From: an uncultured Pseudomonadota bacterium
GTDB taxonomy: Bacteria > Myxococcota_A > UBA796 > UBA9615
NCBI GenBank assembly: GCA_937891735.1
Contig: CALAGR010000478.1
Coordinates: 1 to 38,656 of the forward strand
Length of the DNA: 38,656 nucleotides
Direction: 5' to 3'
The notes below the pieces were generated by a model. The model was not told the DNA's origin, made no database searches, and worked only from the letters and a program-made list of their open reading frames with translations. This document shows, in pieces, positions 26,001-34,551 of the stretch (position 1 is the first letter of the stretch; each line of letters starts with the position of its first letter). The translations under genes were made by a program, and so were the position numbers.

Positions 26001-27322
26001 GCGACGTGCTCACCTACGAGGTGCAGCTGTTCACGGACTCGACCATGGCCACGCTGGTGGCCAGCGCCGCGGGGGTCGCCGAGGACGCTTCGGGCCAGAC
26101 CAGCTGGAAGGTGGACGTGGCCCTCACCGAGAACGCGGAGTACTGGTGGCGCGCCCGAGCGAGCGATCCGTGGGTGGCGGGCCCCTGGGCCCCGGGGGAG
26201 TCGTTCGTGATCAACGCCGCGAACCAGGCCCCGGACGTGCCGGTGCTGACCTTCCCCATCGCCGGCGAGACGGCCGCGAGCGCGACGCCCATCCTCGTGT
26301 GGTCCGAGGCCGAGGACATCGACGGTGACGAGGCCACCTACGACGTGGAGGTGTTCGACACGGCCGGGACGCTGATCACCTCCGCCACCGGCGTCGTGGG
26401 GGACGGTGTGTCCGCCAACTGGGAGGTGGGCGTGGCCCTGGATGAGGACACCTGGTACGCCTGGACGGCCCGGGCGGTGGACGAGCACGGGCTGGCGGGC
26501 GACTTCGCCGCGGACGAGGTCTTCTTCGTCAGCACCAGCAACGCCGCCCCGAGCGACACCGTATTCATCGGCATCGACGACGGCTCGTCCATCGTGACGC
26601 TGTCGCCGACCCTGGGCTCGACGGTCTCCACCGACCCCGAAGGCGGCCCCGTGCAGTACTGGTACGAGGTGGACACGGTGGTCGGCTTCAACGGAGCGGA
26701 CTACGCCACGGCGACCGTGTCGGACCCGCTGTGGAGCCTGTCGGACGACGGCATCGCGCTGCCCGAGGACACCTGGATCTACGCGCGGGTCCGGGCCCTG
26801 GACGAAGGCGGCGTCAGCTCGGTGCCCGACACGATCACGTTCTTCGTGCGGGGCGACAACGACGCGCCCGAGGTGCCGGTGCTGTCCGCGCCGGCGGACG
26901 GCAGCGAAGGCGGCGCCACGCCGACCCTGGAGGTGCTCGACCCGGTCGATCCCGAGGGCGACGCGGTGCTCCTGGACTTCCTGGTGGCCCGCGACGCGGA
27001 GATGACCGAGATCCTCGCCGAGGTCACGGGCAAGCTCGTGACGGGCACCGGGACCACGACCTGGCTCGTGGACGCCAACCTGCAGGGCACGGTGTACTGG
27101 ACCGCCCGGGCCGTCGATCTGGACGGCGCGGCGTCGGACTGGGCCACCCCCTGGAGCTACGTGGCGCCCACCGAGGCGGTGCCCCCCGCGGGCGACGACG
27201 ACGACGACGATGACGGCACGGGCTGTGACTGCCAGACCAGCGTCGCAGGAGGCGCGCGAACGGGCCTGCTGGCGTTGGCGCTGCTGCTGCCGCTGGGGAT
27301 GCTGCGCCGCCGGCGGAGCTGA
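23099..27322 (+). CDS. Large surface repeat protein (PKD/cadherin-like, FN3-like) with MYXO-CTERM-like anchor
   Basis: A 1407-residue secreted protein. A Sec signal peptide (residues 1-22, ending SIASA) is followed by an N-terminal domain of unknown type and a cadherin-like domain (about 147-245). A PKD domain (about 247-335) and five homologous PKD-type repeats follow (about 336-789), each beginning with a NVAP-type block. Next come a putative Ig domain, a calcium-binding thrombospondin-3-like stretch ([12 protein letters not shown], about 886-935) and four FN3-like repeats (about 940-1360). The tail has a poly-Asp run, Cys1376-Asp-Cys1378, one hydrophobic helix and RRRRS, the layout of the MYXO-CTERM sorting signal. 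It is probably an anchored or processed surface protein with a scaffold or adhesion role. No enzymatic motif is seen. ATG 23099 is chosen for the signal peptide and has GGAG just upstream. Confidence 0.88.
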   Translation: MRRSLLALSALVCLLATPSIASAYTATLSAPTTVDGQAHTFTFNNLPAGSGNVTLTVGLQGDFSWGNQPNPEGSVNYADGVNLGTFIPANEGGGADCSGAIYTKNFTFSTSYVNDNNQVVILIDLYPEVGTFCTGQQTISATISYTSNTAPVLSSIANQTTPEDTADSVGFAVSDAEDSNGAVGVSVTSSNTAVISNVSASNSSGAGTVSWTPVGNASGTTTLTLTATDSGGATAVRTFTVTVTPVNDPPVASGGGPYAGAEGSAIALNGSASSDIDDGIAFYRWDCENDGTVDVIVASATGGACTYDNNGAFTASLVVEDVAGAHSAPNLVTVVVSNVAPSGALAGPSTGNEGQVLTWTASATDPSSVDAAALSYAWTVTDAAGTSVASGTGPAPTFTPSDNGTFTVTSVVSDPEGASDTDSITVTVSNVAPTVAITGPSSGSEGSALAWTLVGTDPSSVDAAALTYGWTITDAAGTSVANGTGPSPSWTPANNGSYTLTGSTTDPQGAIDLDTLSLSIANVAPVVLSVTGPGSGAEGQSLSFTSSVTDAGSADVSGLVSTWAWGDATATTTGTTASHTYADDGTYTVTLTVVDPDGASDSDAISVTVSNVAPTLLITGAATGAEGSPGSWTLVGADVGTVDAGALTYAWSITDAAGAAVGNGTGSAPSWTPADDGAYTLSATVSDPQGATDTQTLSLSISNVAPTVLSVTGPSTGDEGQSLAFSATVSDVGSTDNGALVTTWSWGDATAIDTGLAVPHTFADDGTYTVTVTVTDPNGDTGTDSLTVVVANLPPVIDSSPPTAAYENVLYTYLPTVTDPGDEVFAWTLSASAPAAMTIDGATGLLSWTPTYADALAGSVSLVLTVDDGDGATDAQSWTVTVAVADDDADGMADSWELANGLDPTDPSDAAGDPDADGMSNLDEFGNGTDPAVYDGPSAPTLVDPIGGIEVADVSPDLTFDNATDPNGDVLTYEVQLFTDSTMATLVASAAGVAEDASGQTSWKVDVALTENAEYWWRARASDPWVAGPWAPGESFVINAANQAPDVPVLTFPIAGETAASATPILVWSEAEDIDGDEATYDVEVFDTAGTLITSATGVVGDGVSANWEVGVALDEDTWYAWTARAVDEHGLAGDFAADEVFFVSTSNAAPSDTVFIGIDDGSSIVTLSPTLGSTVSTDPEGGPVQYWYEVDTVVGFNGADYATATVSDPLWSLSDDGIALPEDTWIYARVRALDEGGVSSVPDTITFFVRGDNDAPEVPVLSAPADGSEGGATPTLEVLDPVDPEGDAVLLDFLVARDAEMTEILAEVTGKLVTGTGTTTWLVDANLQGTVYWTARAVDLDGAASDWATPWSYVAPTEAVPPAGDDDDDDDGTGCDCQTSVAGGARTGLLALALLLPLGMLRRRRS
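24106..25466 (+). repeat. Five tandem PKD-type coding repeats, about 264-280 bases each
   Basis: Repeat starts marked by a codon run for S/A-N-V-A-P lie near 24106, 24386, 24659, 24926 and 25203, and a degenerate copy (NLPP) starts at about 25467. Two alternating subtypes are visible: one with [18 protein letters not shown], the other with [15 protein letters not shown]. This suggests growth by duplication of a two-domain unit. Confidence 0.8.
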
Positions 27323-27333
27323 GCGCGGGGGCG

Positions 27334-27339
27334 TATCCT
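27334..27339 (+). promoter_or_regulatory. TATCCT -10-like box 9 bases before the ABC ATPase
   Basis: TATCCT lies between the stop of the repeat-protein gene (27322) and the GTG at 27349. No Shine-Dalgarno sequence is present in the 9-base spacer. It could start a leaderless or nearly leaderless mRNA for the transporter operon. Confidence 0.35.
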
Positions 27340-27348
27340 TCCCGTCCC

Positions 27349-28071
27349 GTGGACCCGACGCCCCTCATCTCGCTGGACGACGTACGGCGCACCTACCAGA
27401 TGGGTGACGAGTCGATCCACGCGCTCGCCGGCGTGACCGTGTCCATCCAGCAGGGCGAGTTCGTGGCCATCGTGGGCACCTCCGGCTCGGGCAAGACCAC
27501 CTTGATGCACCTGCTGGGCTGCCTGGACACGCCGACGGGCGGCACCTACCGGCTCCACGGCGTGGACGTGCAGGAGCTGTCCGACGACGCCCTGTCCGAG
27601 CTCCGCAACAAGGAGATCGGCTTCGTCTTCCAGGCCTTCAACCTCATGCCGCGGGTGAGCGCCCTGCGCAACGTCGAGCTGCCGCTGGTGTACCGGGGCA
27701 CCGAGCCGGCGGAGCGGCGGGCACGGGCGGAGCGGGCCCTGGCACGAGTGGGCCTGGCGGACCGCATGAGCCACCAGCCCAACCAGCTCTCCGGGGGCCA
27801 GCGCCAGCGCGTGGCCATCGCCCGGGCCCTGGTCACCGAGCCCTCCCTGCTGCTCGCCGACGAGCCCACCGGCAACCTGGACTCGACCACCGGCGCCGAG
27901 ATCATGGCCCTGCTCCGGGAGCTCCACGCGGCAGGCAACACCGTGATCCTCGTGACCCACGAGCCGGCCATCGCGGCCCAGGCAGACCGGGCGATCCGCC
28001 TCGCCGACGGGCTCGTCGTGCAGGACGGGCCGGGCCCCGAGGTGGCGGCCTCGATCCGGGGTCAGGAGTGA
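27349..28071 (+). CDS. ABC transporter ATP-binding protein (MacB/LolD type)
   Basis: A 240-residue nucleotide-binding domain. Walker A is GTSGSGKTT (residues 43-51), the Q-loop is in FVFQAFNL near 91, the signature is LSGGQRQR near 146, Walker B is [13 protein letters not shown] near 166, and the switch His is in VTHEP near 203. The [10 protein letters not shown] and [20 protein letters not shown] blocks are typical of the MacB/LolD/FtsE branch, which drives FtsX-type permeases working from the periplasmic side. It starts with GTG, and its stop overlaps the first adaptor gene. With the adaptors and permease it forms one operon, 27349-32927. Confidence 0.92.
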   Translation: MDPTPLISLDDVRRTYQMGDESIHALAGVTVSIQQGEFVAIVGTSGSGKTTLMHLLGCLDTPTGGTYRLHGVDVQELSDDALSELRNKEIGFVFQAFNLMPRVSALRNVELPLVYRGTEPAERRARAERALARVGLADRMSHQPNQLSGGQRQRVAIARALVTEPSLLLADEPTGNLDSTTGAEIMALLRELHAAGNTVILVTHEPAIAAQADRAIRLADGLVVQDGPGPEVAASIRGQE

Positions 28072-29252
28072 CCGCCCGGGCGCCGCTGCTCGCGGTGATC
28101 GGCCTGCTGGGGTGCACCGCGCAGCCTGCCGCCACCGGATCCGAGGCCCCTGGTCTCACCGTGGTGCGCGGCGACATCCTGGAGCGGGTGCTGCTCACGG
28201 GGGCGCTGGACGCCGCCCACTCCGACGCCCTCGTCACGCCCCAGACCCCCACCTGGTCGCTGTCGGTGCAGTGGATGCAACAGGATGGGGTGGCCGTGAA
28301 GGCCGGCGACAAGGTGCTCGAGTTCGACGCGTCGGCCCTGGACACGACCTTGACGGAGCAGGAGCTCCGGGCCAGCCAGGCGGTCTCTGAGCTCGAGCGG
28401 CAGCGGGCGGACAACGAGGTCAACCTCGCCGACAAGCAGTTCGCCGTGCAACAGCGGCGCATCCAGCGGGACAAGGCGGCGGTGCGCGCGGAGGTGCCCA
28501 AGGACGCGCTCGCCCTGCGGGAGTGGCAAGAGCGCCAGCTGGAGCTGTCCCGGGCCAGCTCGGCGCTGGAGTCGGCCGAGGAGGGCCTGGCCGCCCAGGA
28601 GCGGTCGGCGCGGCTCGAGATCGAGGTGCGTGAGATCGCGCTGGAGAAGACGCTGCGCGAGATCGAAGCGATCACCGTTGCCATCGGGTCCCTGAGCCTG
28701 ACCGCCCCCCGGGACGGCCTGATGCTGGTGGCGGAGCACCCCTGGATGGGCCGCAAGTTCGACATCGGCGACGAGAGCTGGCCCGGCACGACGGTGGTGC
28801 GGCTGCCGGATCTGTCGGTCATGCGCGTGGACGCGACGCTCCCGGACGTGGACGACGGCCGGATCGCCGCCGGCATGGCCGCCACCTGCGTGCTCGACGC
28901 GTGGCCCGACCGGACCTACACGGGCCGGATCGCGAGCGTCGGCTCGGTGGCCAGCAGCGCCGGACGGGACTCCCTGCGCCGCAACTTCCAGGTGTGGATC
29001 GATCTGGACGAGACGGATCCGGCGCGCATGCTGCCGGGCATGTCCGTGCGCGTGACGGTGGTTCCGCGAACCGCCGAGGGGGTGCTCATCGCGCCGCGGG
29101 CGGCCCTGGACATGAACGGCGAGGCACCCCGGGCGCTGCGCTCCAGCGGGCGCTGGCAGGACGTGGAGCTGGGCCTGTGCGACGCGCAGGGCTGCGAGGT
29201 GCGCGACGGCCTGGACGAAGGGGATCGTCTGGCGGAGACGGCGGGCTCATGA
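28068..29252 (+). CDS. Periplasmic adaptor (HlyD/MacA-type) lipoprotein 1
   Basis: A 394-residue predicted lipoprotein (lipobox GLLGC). It has an N-terminal beta strand pair ([10 protein letters not shown]), a lipoyl-like half-motif ([19 protein letters not shown]) and a long coiled-coil hairpin from about residue 90 to 200, rich in Glu, Arg, Gln and Leu. The second lipoyl half follows ([10 protein letters not shown]), then a beta-barrel and a membrane-proximal domain ending [11 protein letters not shown]. Such adaptors link an inner-membrane pump to a TolC-like duct. It starts with GTG in a GTGA overlap with the ATPase stop and ends in an ATGA overlap with adaptor 2. Confidence 0.85.
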   Translation: MTARAPLLAVIGLLGCTAQPAATGSEAPGLTVVRGDILERVLLTGALDAAHSDALVTPQTPTWSLSVQWMQQDGVAVKAGDKVLEFDASALDTTLTEQELRASQAVSELERQRADNEVNLADKQFAVQQRRIQRDKAAVRAEVPKDALALREWQERQLELSRASSALESAEEGLAAQERSARLEIEVREIALEKTLREIEAITVAIGSLSLTAPRDGLMLVAEHPWMGRKFDIGDESWPGTTVVRLPDLSVMRVDATLPDVDDGRIAAGMAATCVLDAWPDRTYTGRIASVGSVASSAGRDSLRRNFQVWIDLDETDPARMLPGMSVRVTVVPRTAEGVLIAPRAALDMNGEAPRALRSSGRWQDVELGLCDAQGCEVRDGLDEGDRLAETAGS

Positions 29253-30445
29253 GGTGCTGGCCCCTCGCCCTGGCGTCCCTGCTCGCCCTTTCGGGCTGCG
29301 CCGGCGCCCCCGCGGACACGGAGTGGACCCCGGTGCGGCGGGGCGATCTGGTGCTCGGGGTGGACGTCACGGGCACCCTCCGGTCGGCCGACACGGTCCT
29401 GGTGGGGCCTCCGAACGTGCAGCACATCTGGAACTTCAACATCACCTTCCTGGCCCCGGAGGGCATCGACGTGGCCGTGGGCGACAAGGTCCTGGCCTTC
29501 GACGCCCAGGAGCTCACGCAGGAGCTGGCCAGCAAGCGCAACGAGGCCGACAGCAGCGCCCAAGAGCTCGAGAAGAAGCTCAGGGCCACCAACATGGCCC
29601 GCCGGGACGAAGAGCTGCGCCTCGCCGAAGCGGAGGCCGCGGTGCGGCGAGCGCGCATGCAGATCGGCGGGTCCGAGGATCTGGTGGCCTCCGTGACGCT
29701 GCAGGCGGCGCGGCTGGACCTGGAGCTGGCCGAGGCGGCCCTGTCGTCCGAGCGGCGCAAGGTGGCCGCCGCGATCCGGCGGGACGACGCCGAGATCGAG
29801 ACCCTGGACGGCATCTTCCGACGCGCCGAGGCGCGGGTGACCGAGCTGGGCGAGGACATCGAGCGCATGGAGGTCAAGGCCACGCGCGCCGGCGCGGTCC
29901 TGTACGTGGCCAATCGGGGACGGGAGAAGCCCAAGGTCGGCGACCGTCTCTGGCGGGCCCGCAAGGCCCTGGAGATCGTCGCGCTGGACGACATCGACGC
30001 CGAGGGGGAGGTGGACGAGATGGACGGCAGCCGCGTCGTCGTCGGGCAGCCGGTCAAGCTCCGCCTGGACGCCCACCCCGACGTGGAGCTCCTGGGATCG
30101 GTGGACTCGGTGCTGCAGTCGGTGCAGCGGCGCTCCCGGGAGGATCCCCGCAAGGTGGTCCGGGTGCAGATCGCCCTGGAGCCCGACCAGGCGGTGCAGC
30201 TGCGCCCCGGCATGCGCTTTCGGGGCACCATCGAGACCGGCCGCCACAGCGACGTGCTCCTGGTGGCCAACGACGCGATCTTCGCGAGCGCCAGCGGCGC
30301 GCGGGTGTTTCGCCAGCGCAGGTCCGGAGCCGAGGCGGTGCCCGTGGTGCTGGGGGCGCGCAACCGCACCGACGTGCAGATCGTGGACGGCCTGCAGGAG
30401 GGCGACCGCCTGTCCCGCAGCGATCTGAGCGGAGGCGCCCCGTGA
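29249..30445 (+). CDS. Periplasmic adaptor lipoprotein 2
   Basis: A 398-residue predicted lipoprotein (lipobox ALSGC). The order of parts matches adaptor 1: an early strand block (LGVDVTGTLRSADTVL), a lipoyl half (GIDVAVGDKVLAFDAQEL), a coiled-coil hairpin (about residues 90-205), the second lipoyl half (VKATRAGAVLYV), a beta-barrel and a final domain with VDGLQEGDRLSRSD. The sequences of the adaptors are only distantly alike, so this is an old duplication. ATG 29249 overlaps the previous stop. The upstream open frame is a shadow of adaptor 1. Confidence 0.83.
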   Translation: MRCWPLALASLLALSGCAGAPADTEWTPVRRGDLVLGVDVTGTLRSADTVLVGPPNVQHIWNFNITFLAPEGIDVAVGDKVLAFDAQELTQELASKRNEADSSAQELEKKLRATNMARRDEELRLAEAEAAVRRARMQIGGSEDLVASVTLQAARLDLELAEAALSSERRKVAAAIRRDDAEIETLDGIFRRAEARVTELGEDIERMEVKATRAGAVLYVANRGREKPKVGDRLWRARKALEIVALDDIDAEGEVDEMDGSRVVVGQPVKLRLDAHPDVELLGSVDSVLQSVQRRSREDPRKVVRVQIALEPDQAVQLRPGMRFRGTIETGRHSDVLLVANDAIFASASGARVFRQRRSGAEAVPVVLGARNRTDVQIVDGLQEGDRLSRSDLSGGAP

Positions 30446-31692
30446 GGGCCGCGCTGCTGTTGCTGGTGTGCACGGCGCTGGGCTGCGGCTCCATCGCGTC
30501 CTGGAGCGGCGCGCCGGACCCGGTGCCCACGGTCACCGTGGTGTCCGAGGTGTTCGTTCGCAGCGTCGGCGCCGAGGGCAACCTGCGGCCGGTGGACGCC
30601 ACGCAGCTGGTGACCCCGGCGGACAACCGCGGCGGCATGAAGATCGCGTGGCTCGCCCCGGACGGCGGCTTCGTCAACGAGGGGGACGTCGTCGTGCGCT
30701 TCGACGGCACCGAGGCCCGGGCGGAGCACGTGAGCGGCGAAGCGGATCTGGAGGTGGCCAACCGGAAGCTGGAGCAGGAGCGCCTTCATACGGCGCAGGC
30801 GATCCGGGAGCGGGAGCGCACCGCCGCGCTGGCGGGCGCGGAGATGAAGACCACCCAGCAGTTCCAGAGCAAGGACGAAGAGATCTACTCCCGCAACCAG
30901 ATCGCGAAGTCCGAGATCGACGCGGAGCTGGCGGTGGCCCGGATGGATCACGCGGACAAGAGCAGGCTGATCGAGGAGCGGCTCGGCGCCTCCAAGGTCG
31001 CGCTGCTGGAGCTGTCCCGGCAGCGCGCGCAGCTCTCCATCGACATCGCCCAGTCCACGCTGGACAAGCTGGAGCTGAAGGCGCCCCACGCGGGGGTGTT
31101 CGTGCTCCGGACGGACCGGCGCGGCAACCTCACCCAGGTCGGCGACACGGTCTGGCCGGGGCAGCGCCTCGCGGAGCTGCCGCAGCTCGACCACCTCGAG
31201 GCCGAGGTGTACGTGCTGGAAGCGGACGCCGCGGGGCTGGCGGACGGCCTGCCGGCGGAGGTGTTCCTGGACGCGCACCCCGGGACCAGCTGGCCCGCGA
31301 CCATCAAGAAGGTCGACAAGCTCGCCAAGCCCCGGCAGCGCGAAGACTCGGTGCAGTACTTCGAGGTGATCCTGAGCCTGTCGACCATCGATCCGGGCCT
31401 GATGAAGCCGGGCCAGCGCATGCACGCGACGCTGGCGCTGGGGGGTGACGAGGCGATCGTGGTGCCCCGGCAGGCGATCTTCGAGCGGGACGGCGAGACG
31501 ATCGCCTGGCGCCGCGTGGGCGAGACCTTCGAGCCGGCGCCGCTGCAGCTGGGCGTGTCGTCGCCGGGCCGGGTCACGGTCCTGTCCGGCCTGTCCGCCG
31601 GGGACGAGGTGGCGGTGCGGGACCCGAGCCGCGCGGGGAGCCCCGGGGACTCGGAGTCCGCGGCCACCGACGGCGGCGGAGGGGGCACCTGA
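30442..31692 (+). CDS. Periplasmic adaptor lipoprotein 3
   Basis: A 416-residue predicted lipoprotein (lipobox ALGC). It has a lipoyl half (GGFVNEGDVVVRFDGTEA), a coiled-coil hairpin (about residues 95-205), a second lipoyl half (LKAPHAGVFVLRTD), a barrel domain and a membrane-proximal end (LSGLSAGDEVAVRDP). A Gly/Ser-rich tail of about 25 residues is unique to it. The coiled coil is about as long as in the other adaptors. GTG 30442 overlaps the adaptor 2 stop; the TGA of this gene shares one base with the ATG of the permease. Confidence 0.83.
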   Translation: MRAALLLLVCTALGCGSIASWSGAPDPVPTVTVVSEVFVRSVGAEGNLRPVDATQLVTPADNRGGMKIAWLAPDGGFVNEGDVVVRFDGTEARAEHVSGEADLEVANRKLEQERLHTAQAIRERERTAALAGAEMKTTQQFQSKDEEIYSRNQIAKSEIDAELAVARMDHADKSRLIEERLGASKVALLELSRQRAQLSIDIAQSTLDKLELKAPHAGVFVLRTDRRGNLTQVGDTVWPGQRLAELPQLDHLEAEVYVLEADAAGLADGLPAEVFLDAHPGTSWPATIKKVDKLAKPRQREDSVQYFEVILSLSTIDPGLMKPGQRMHATLALGGDEAIVVPRQAIFERDGETIAWRRVGETFEPAPLQLGVSSPGRVTVLSGLSAGDEVAVRDPSRAGSPGDSESAATDGGGGGT

Positions 31693-32927
31693 TGCGCGCC
31701 CGCGACGCCCTGGCCTGGTCCTTCGAGAACCTCGCAGCCCACAAGCTGCGGTCCGCGCTGACCATGCTGGGGATGATGTTCGGGGTGGGGGCGGTCATCG
31801 CGATGTTGAGCATCGGGGCGGGGGCCGAGCAGGAGGCCCTGCAGATGATCGAGCGGCTCGGCCTGCGAAACCTCGTGGTGCGGGCCAGGACCCTGGAGGG
31901 CAGCGAGCTCGCCGAGGCGCGCACGAAGTCCATGGGCCTGTCCATGCGCGACATCGACGCGATCCGCGAGGCGGTCTCGGACGTCGAGGCCGTGGCGGCG
32001 CGGGTGGCCATCGAGCCCTGGATCGTGCTCGCCGCGGGCCGCAAGACCGACGCGCGGGTGCTCGGCGTGTCCGAGGACTGGGCCGCGGTGGTGGCGGTCA
32101 CGCTGGCCGAGGGGCGCTTCCTGGACCGGCAGGACCGGCTGCAGCACGCCCAGGTCTGCGTGCTGGGGGCGGCGGCGCGGCGGGATCTGTTCGGGGTGCA
32201 GGCCGCGCTGGGCCGGGCCGTCAAGGTGAACGATGTCTGGCTCGAGGTGGTCGGCGTGCTGTCCGCGGAGTCCGAGGGGGGCAGCAGCTTCCAGGGCGTG
32301 TCCCTGGGCTCCACGGCGCGGGAGATCTACGTGCCCGTGTCCACGGCCCTGCGCAAGTTCGAGCGGGATCCGAAGGACTCGCCGCTCGAAGAGGTGGTGG
32401 TCCGCCTGACCAATCAGAACGCGGCGCGGCGCACCGCGGTGGTGCTCGCGACCCTGCTGGATCGGCTGCACAACGGCGTGGCGGACTACGAGCTCGTCGT
32501 GCCCGAGAGCCTGCTGCGCCAGAGCCAGAAGACCCAGCACCTGTTCAACCTGGTGATGGGCTGCATCGCGGGGATCTCGCTGGTGGTGGGGGGGATCGGG
32601 ATCATGAACATCATGCTCGCCTCGGTCCTGGAGCAGACGCGGGAGATCGGAGTGCGGCGCGCCGTGGGGGCCCGGCGCCGGGACATCCGGTTCCAGTTCC
32701 TGGCCGCGGCGTTCACCATCTCGGTGCTCGGGGGCGCCCTGGGGGTCCTGCTGGGGGCGGGGATCGCGCAGACGGTGGCGCTGCTCGCGGGCTGGCCCAC
32801 CGTGGTCACGTGGTCGTCCATCGCCCTGGCCACCGGGGTGTCCGGCGCCGTCGGCGTCGCCTCGGGCTTGTACCCCGCGCAGCACGCGGCCGCGCTCGAT
32901 CCGGTGGAGGCGCTGCGCTACGAGTAG
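31692..32927 (+). CDS. MacB/FtsX-type ABC permease
   Basis: A 411-residue permease with the four-helix MacB plan. Helix 1 (residues 20-45) is in ALTMLGMMFGVGAVIAML. A large periplasmic domain follows (about 50-275). Helix 2 (about 285-305) is in GISLVVGGIGIMNIM, and helices 3 and 4 (about 335-390) precede the end LDPVEALRYE, which is a standard MacB/FtsX C-terminal motif. The GIMNIMLASVLEQTREIGVRRAVGA block is the usual coupling region to the ATPase. Unlike MacB, ATPase and permease are separate proteins. It ends 4 bases from the convergent outer-membrane gene. Confidence 0.9.
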   Translation: MRARDALAWSFENLAAHKLRSALTMLGMMFGVGAVIAMLSIGAGAEQEALQMIERLGLRNLVVRARTLEGSELAEARTKSMGLSMRDIDAIREAVSDVEAVAARVAIEPWIVLAAGRKTDARVLGVSEDWAAVVAVTLAEGRFLDRQDRLQHAQVCVLGAAARRDLFGVQAALGRAVKVNDVWLEVVGVLSAESEGGSSFQGVSLGSTAREIYVPVSTALRKFERDPKDSPLEEVVVRLTNQNAARRTAVVLATLLDRLHNGVADYELVVPESLLRQSQKTQHLFNLVMGCIAGISLVVGGIGIMNIMLASVLEQTREIGVRRAVGARRRDIRFQFLAAAFTISVLGGALGVLLGAGIAQTVALLAGWPTVVTWSSIALATGVSGAVGVASGLYPAQHAAALDPVEALRYE

Positions 32928-32931
32928 CGGG

Positions 32932-34491
32932 TCAGCCCTCCACGACGATGCCCCGCCGCTCCAGCAGCTGGCCCGTGGCGAGCTCCCAGGCGGTGCGGGC
33001 CTTGCGATGGGCGACGAGCGCGGACAGCTCCGCGAGCCGGGCCTGGGCCACCTCGTCCTGGCGCTGCGACACCAGGAAGTTGCTGGAGATGCCGTCGAGG
33101 AAGCGGCGCTGCTCCACGTCCAGGCTCCGGTCCGCCAGGTCCCGGAACCGCGCCGCCGCGTGCACCTGCCGCGCCGCCGTGTCGAGCTCCCGTTGGGCCG
33201 CCCGCACCTCGGCTTCGACGTCCACCCGGGCCTGGAGCAGCCGCGTGGACGCCGCCCGCCGGGACGACTGGGCCTGTTGAAGCTCCCCGAAGCTGGCCCG
33301 CAACGCCGGCGTCCAGCGAAACGACACACCCGCGGACCACGCCCGGGCCTCGAACGTGCCCAGCTTCTGCATCGCGGCGCCGCCGCTGGAGTCCTGGCCG
33401 ACGACCCCCAGGCCCACGTCCAGATCGAGCTCCGGCAGCATCGCGTTGGTGGCCACGGCCACGGCGAGGCCCGCCTGCTCCAGCTCCGTCTGCACCTGCC
33501 GCAGCTCGGGACGCTGCGCCTGCGCCGCCTCCAGCGCGGCCGGCAGGTCGATCTGCGCGCTCTCGAAGGACGGCACCGAGATGGGCAGGATCGCGTCCCC
33601 CCAGGCGTCCTGGTCCGGGCCCAGGGCGAGCCGCAGCCGGTCCTGGGCCGCCCCGATGGCCGCCGTGGAGCGCGCCATGGCGTGCTGCCGCCGGGCGAGG
33701 GTGGACTCCGCCTGGATGAGGTCGGACGGGGGGAGCACCCCGCTGTCGATCTGGCGGCGGGTCAGCTCCACCTGCTCTTCGGCCAACCGCAGGGTGCCCG
33801 CCCCCACCTCCCAGGCCTTCAGCGCGAGCACCAGATCCCAGTACAGGTCCTCGGTGGCCCGCACGGTGTCGGCCATGCGCACCGCCAGCTCCAGCGCGGC
33901 CTGCTTCGAGCTCATCTTCGCGCGCAAGACCCGGGCCCGAGGCACCCGCAAGTCGAAGGCGAAGCCGGCGAGCAGGGGCTGCCGCAGGGTCACGCCGAGG
34001 TAGTCGCGCACCACCAGGGGCTCGACGGCGGTGCCCAGGCTGCTGTTGGTGCGGGCCGAGGAGAAGCTGAGCCCCACCTCGGTGGCCGTGGGCAGGACCT
34101 GGGACACACCGAACCGCACGCCATCCGCGCCCGTCAGGAAGAGCTGGTCGGCCGCGCCGTCCACCGAGCTCGCGGGGGGCGAGCGGTCGCTGGAGTGCTG
34201 GTAGGACAGCCACAGCTCCGGCTCGAACGCCCCATGGGACGCCACCAGCCCCCACGCGCGATCCTCGCGGCGCTCCCGCTCCAGCCGGATCCCGAGGTTG
34301 CCCTGCACGGACCGCTCGACCGCGTCCTGCAGGAGCAGGGCGAGCCCCTGGCCGACGCCGAGCTCCGAGGGCAGCGCCGGCGGCACCCGGATGTAGTCGG
34401 GCATCTCGTAGGCAGCGGTGTCCGCGCGGGAGGATCCGGCCCCCAGCAGCAGGGTCGGCAGGAACAGGAGTGCGAGGTGGTGGGCGCGCAT
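32932..34491 (-). CDS. TolC-like outer-membrane efflux protein
   Basis: A 519-residue precursor with a signal peptide (residues 1-23, ending SSRAD). It has two halves of long amphipathic helices separated by short strands, as in the TolC/OEP family: one half around residues 50-290, including LQDAVERSVQGNLGIRLERE (canonical 'L-x-x-A-x-x-x-N-x-x-I/L' entry), the second around 320-515, including LPAALEAAQAQRPELRQVQTEL. It would supply the outer-membrane duct for the adaptor/ABC genes that converge on it. ATG 34491 is chosen for the signal peptide; the frame continues upstream through the next gene only as a shadow. Confidence 0.87.
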   Translation of the reverse strand: MRAHHLALLFLPTLLLGAGSSRADTAAYEMPDYIRVPPALPSELGVGQGLALLLQDAVERSVQGNLGIRLERERREDRAWGLVASHGAFEPELWLSYQHSSDRSPPASSVDGAADQLFLTGADGVRFGVSQVLPTATEVGLSFSSARTNSSLGTAVEPLVVRDYLGVTLRQPLLAGFAFDLRVPRARVLRAKMSSKQAALELAVRMADTVRATEDLYWDLVLALKAWEVGAGTLRLAEEQVELTRRQIDSGVLPPSDLIQAESTLARRQHAMARSTAAIGAAQDRLRLALGPDQDAWGDAILPISVPSFESAQIDLPAALEAAQAQRPELRQVQTELEQAGLAVAVATNAMLPELDLDVGLGVVGQDSSGGAAMQKLGTFEARAWSAGVSFRWTPALRASFGELQQAQSSRRAASTRLLQARVDVEAEVRAAQRELDTAARQVHAAARFRDLADRSLDVEQRRFLDGISSNFLVSQRQDEVAQARLAELSALVAHRKARTAWELATGQLLERRGIVVEG

Positions 34492-34499
34492 GGTCGGCA

Positions 34500-34505
34500 A
34501 GGCTA
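34500..34505 (-). promoter_or_regulatory. TAGCCT -10-like box 8 bases before the TolC-like gene
   Basis: On the minus strand TAGCCT is followed by TGCCGACC and then the ATG at 34491. There is no Shine-Dalgarno sequence. The geometry fits a leaderless transcript, like several other first genes in this window. Confidence 0.35.
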
Positions 34506-34551
34506 CCGGCTGGGGTTTGACGGCGCTCCTTCCACCGATCACCCTGGCGGA

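Noticed and set aside
23108-26488. Very long open frame antisense to the repeat protein
   Set aside because: It is a shadow caused by high GC and by the biased codons of the repeats. Its translation is low-complexity Arg/Gly/His/Val with no signal or domain. The same applies to long antisense frames at 6276-7520, 7499-8695, 11815-13185 and 19440-21659.
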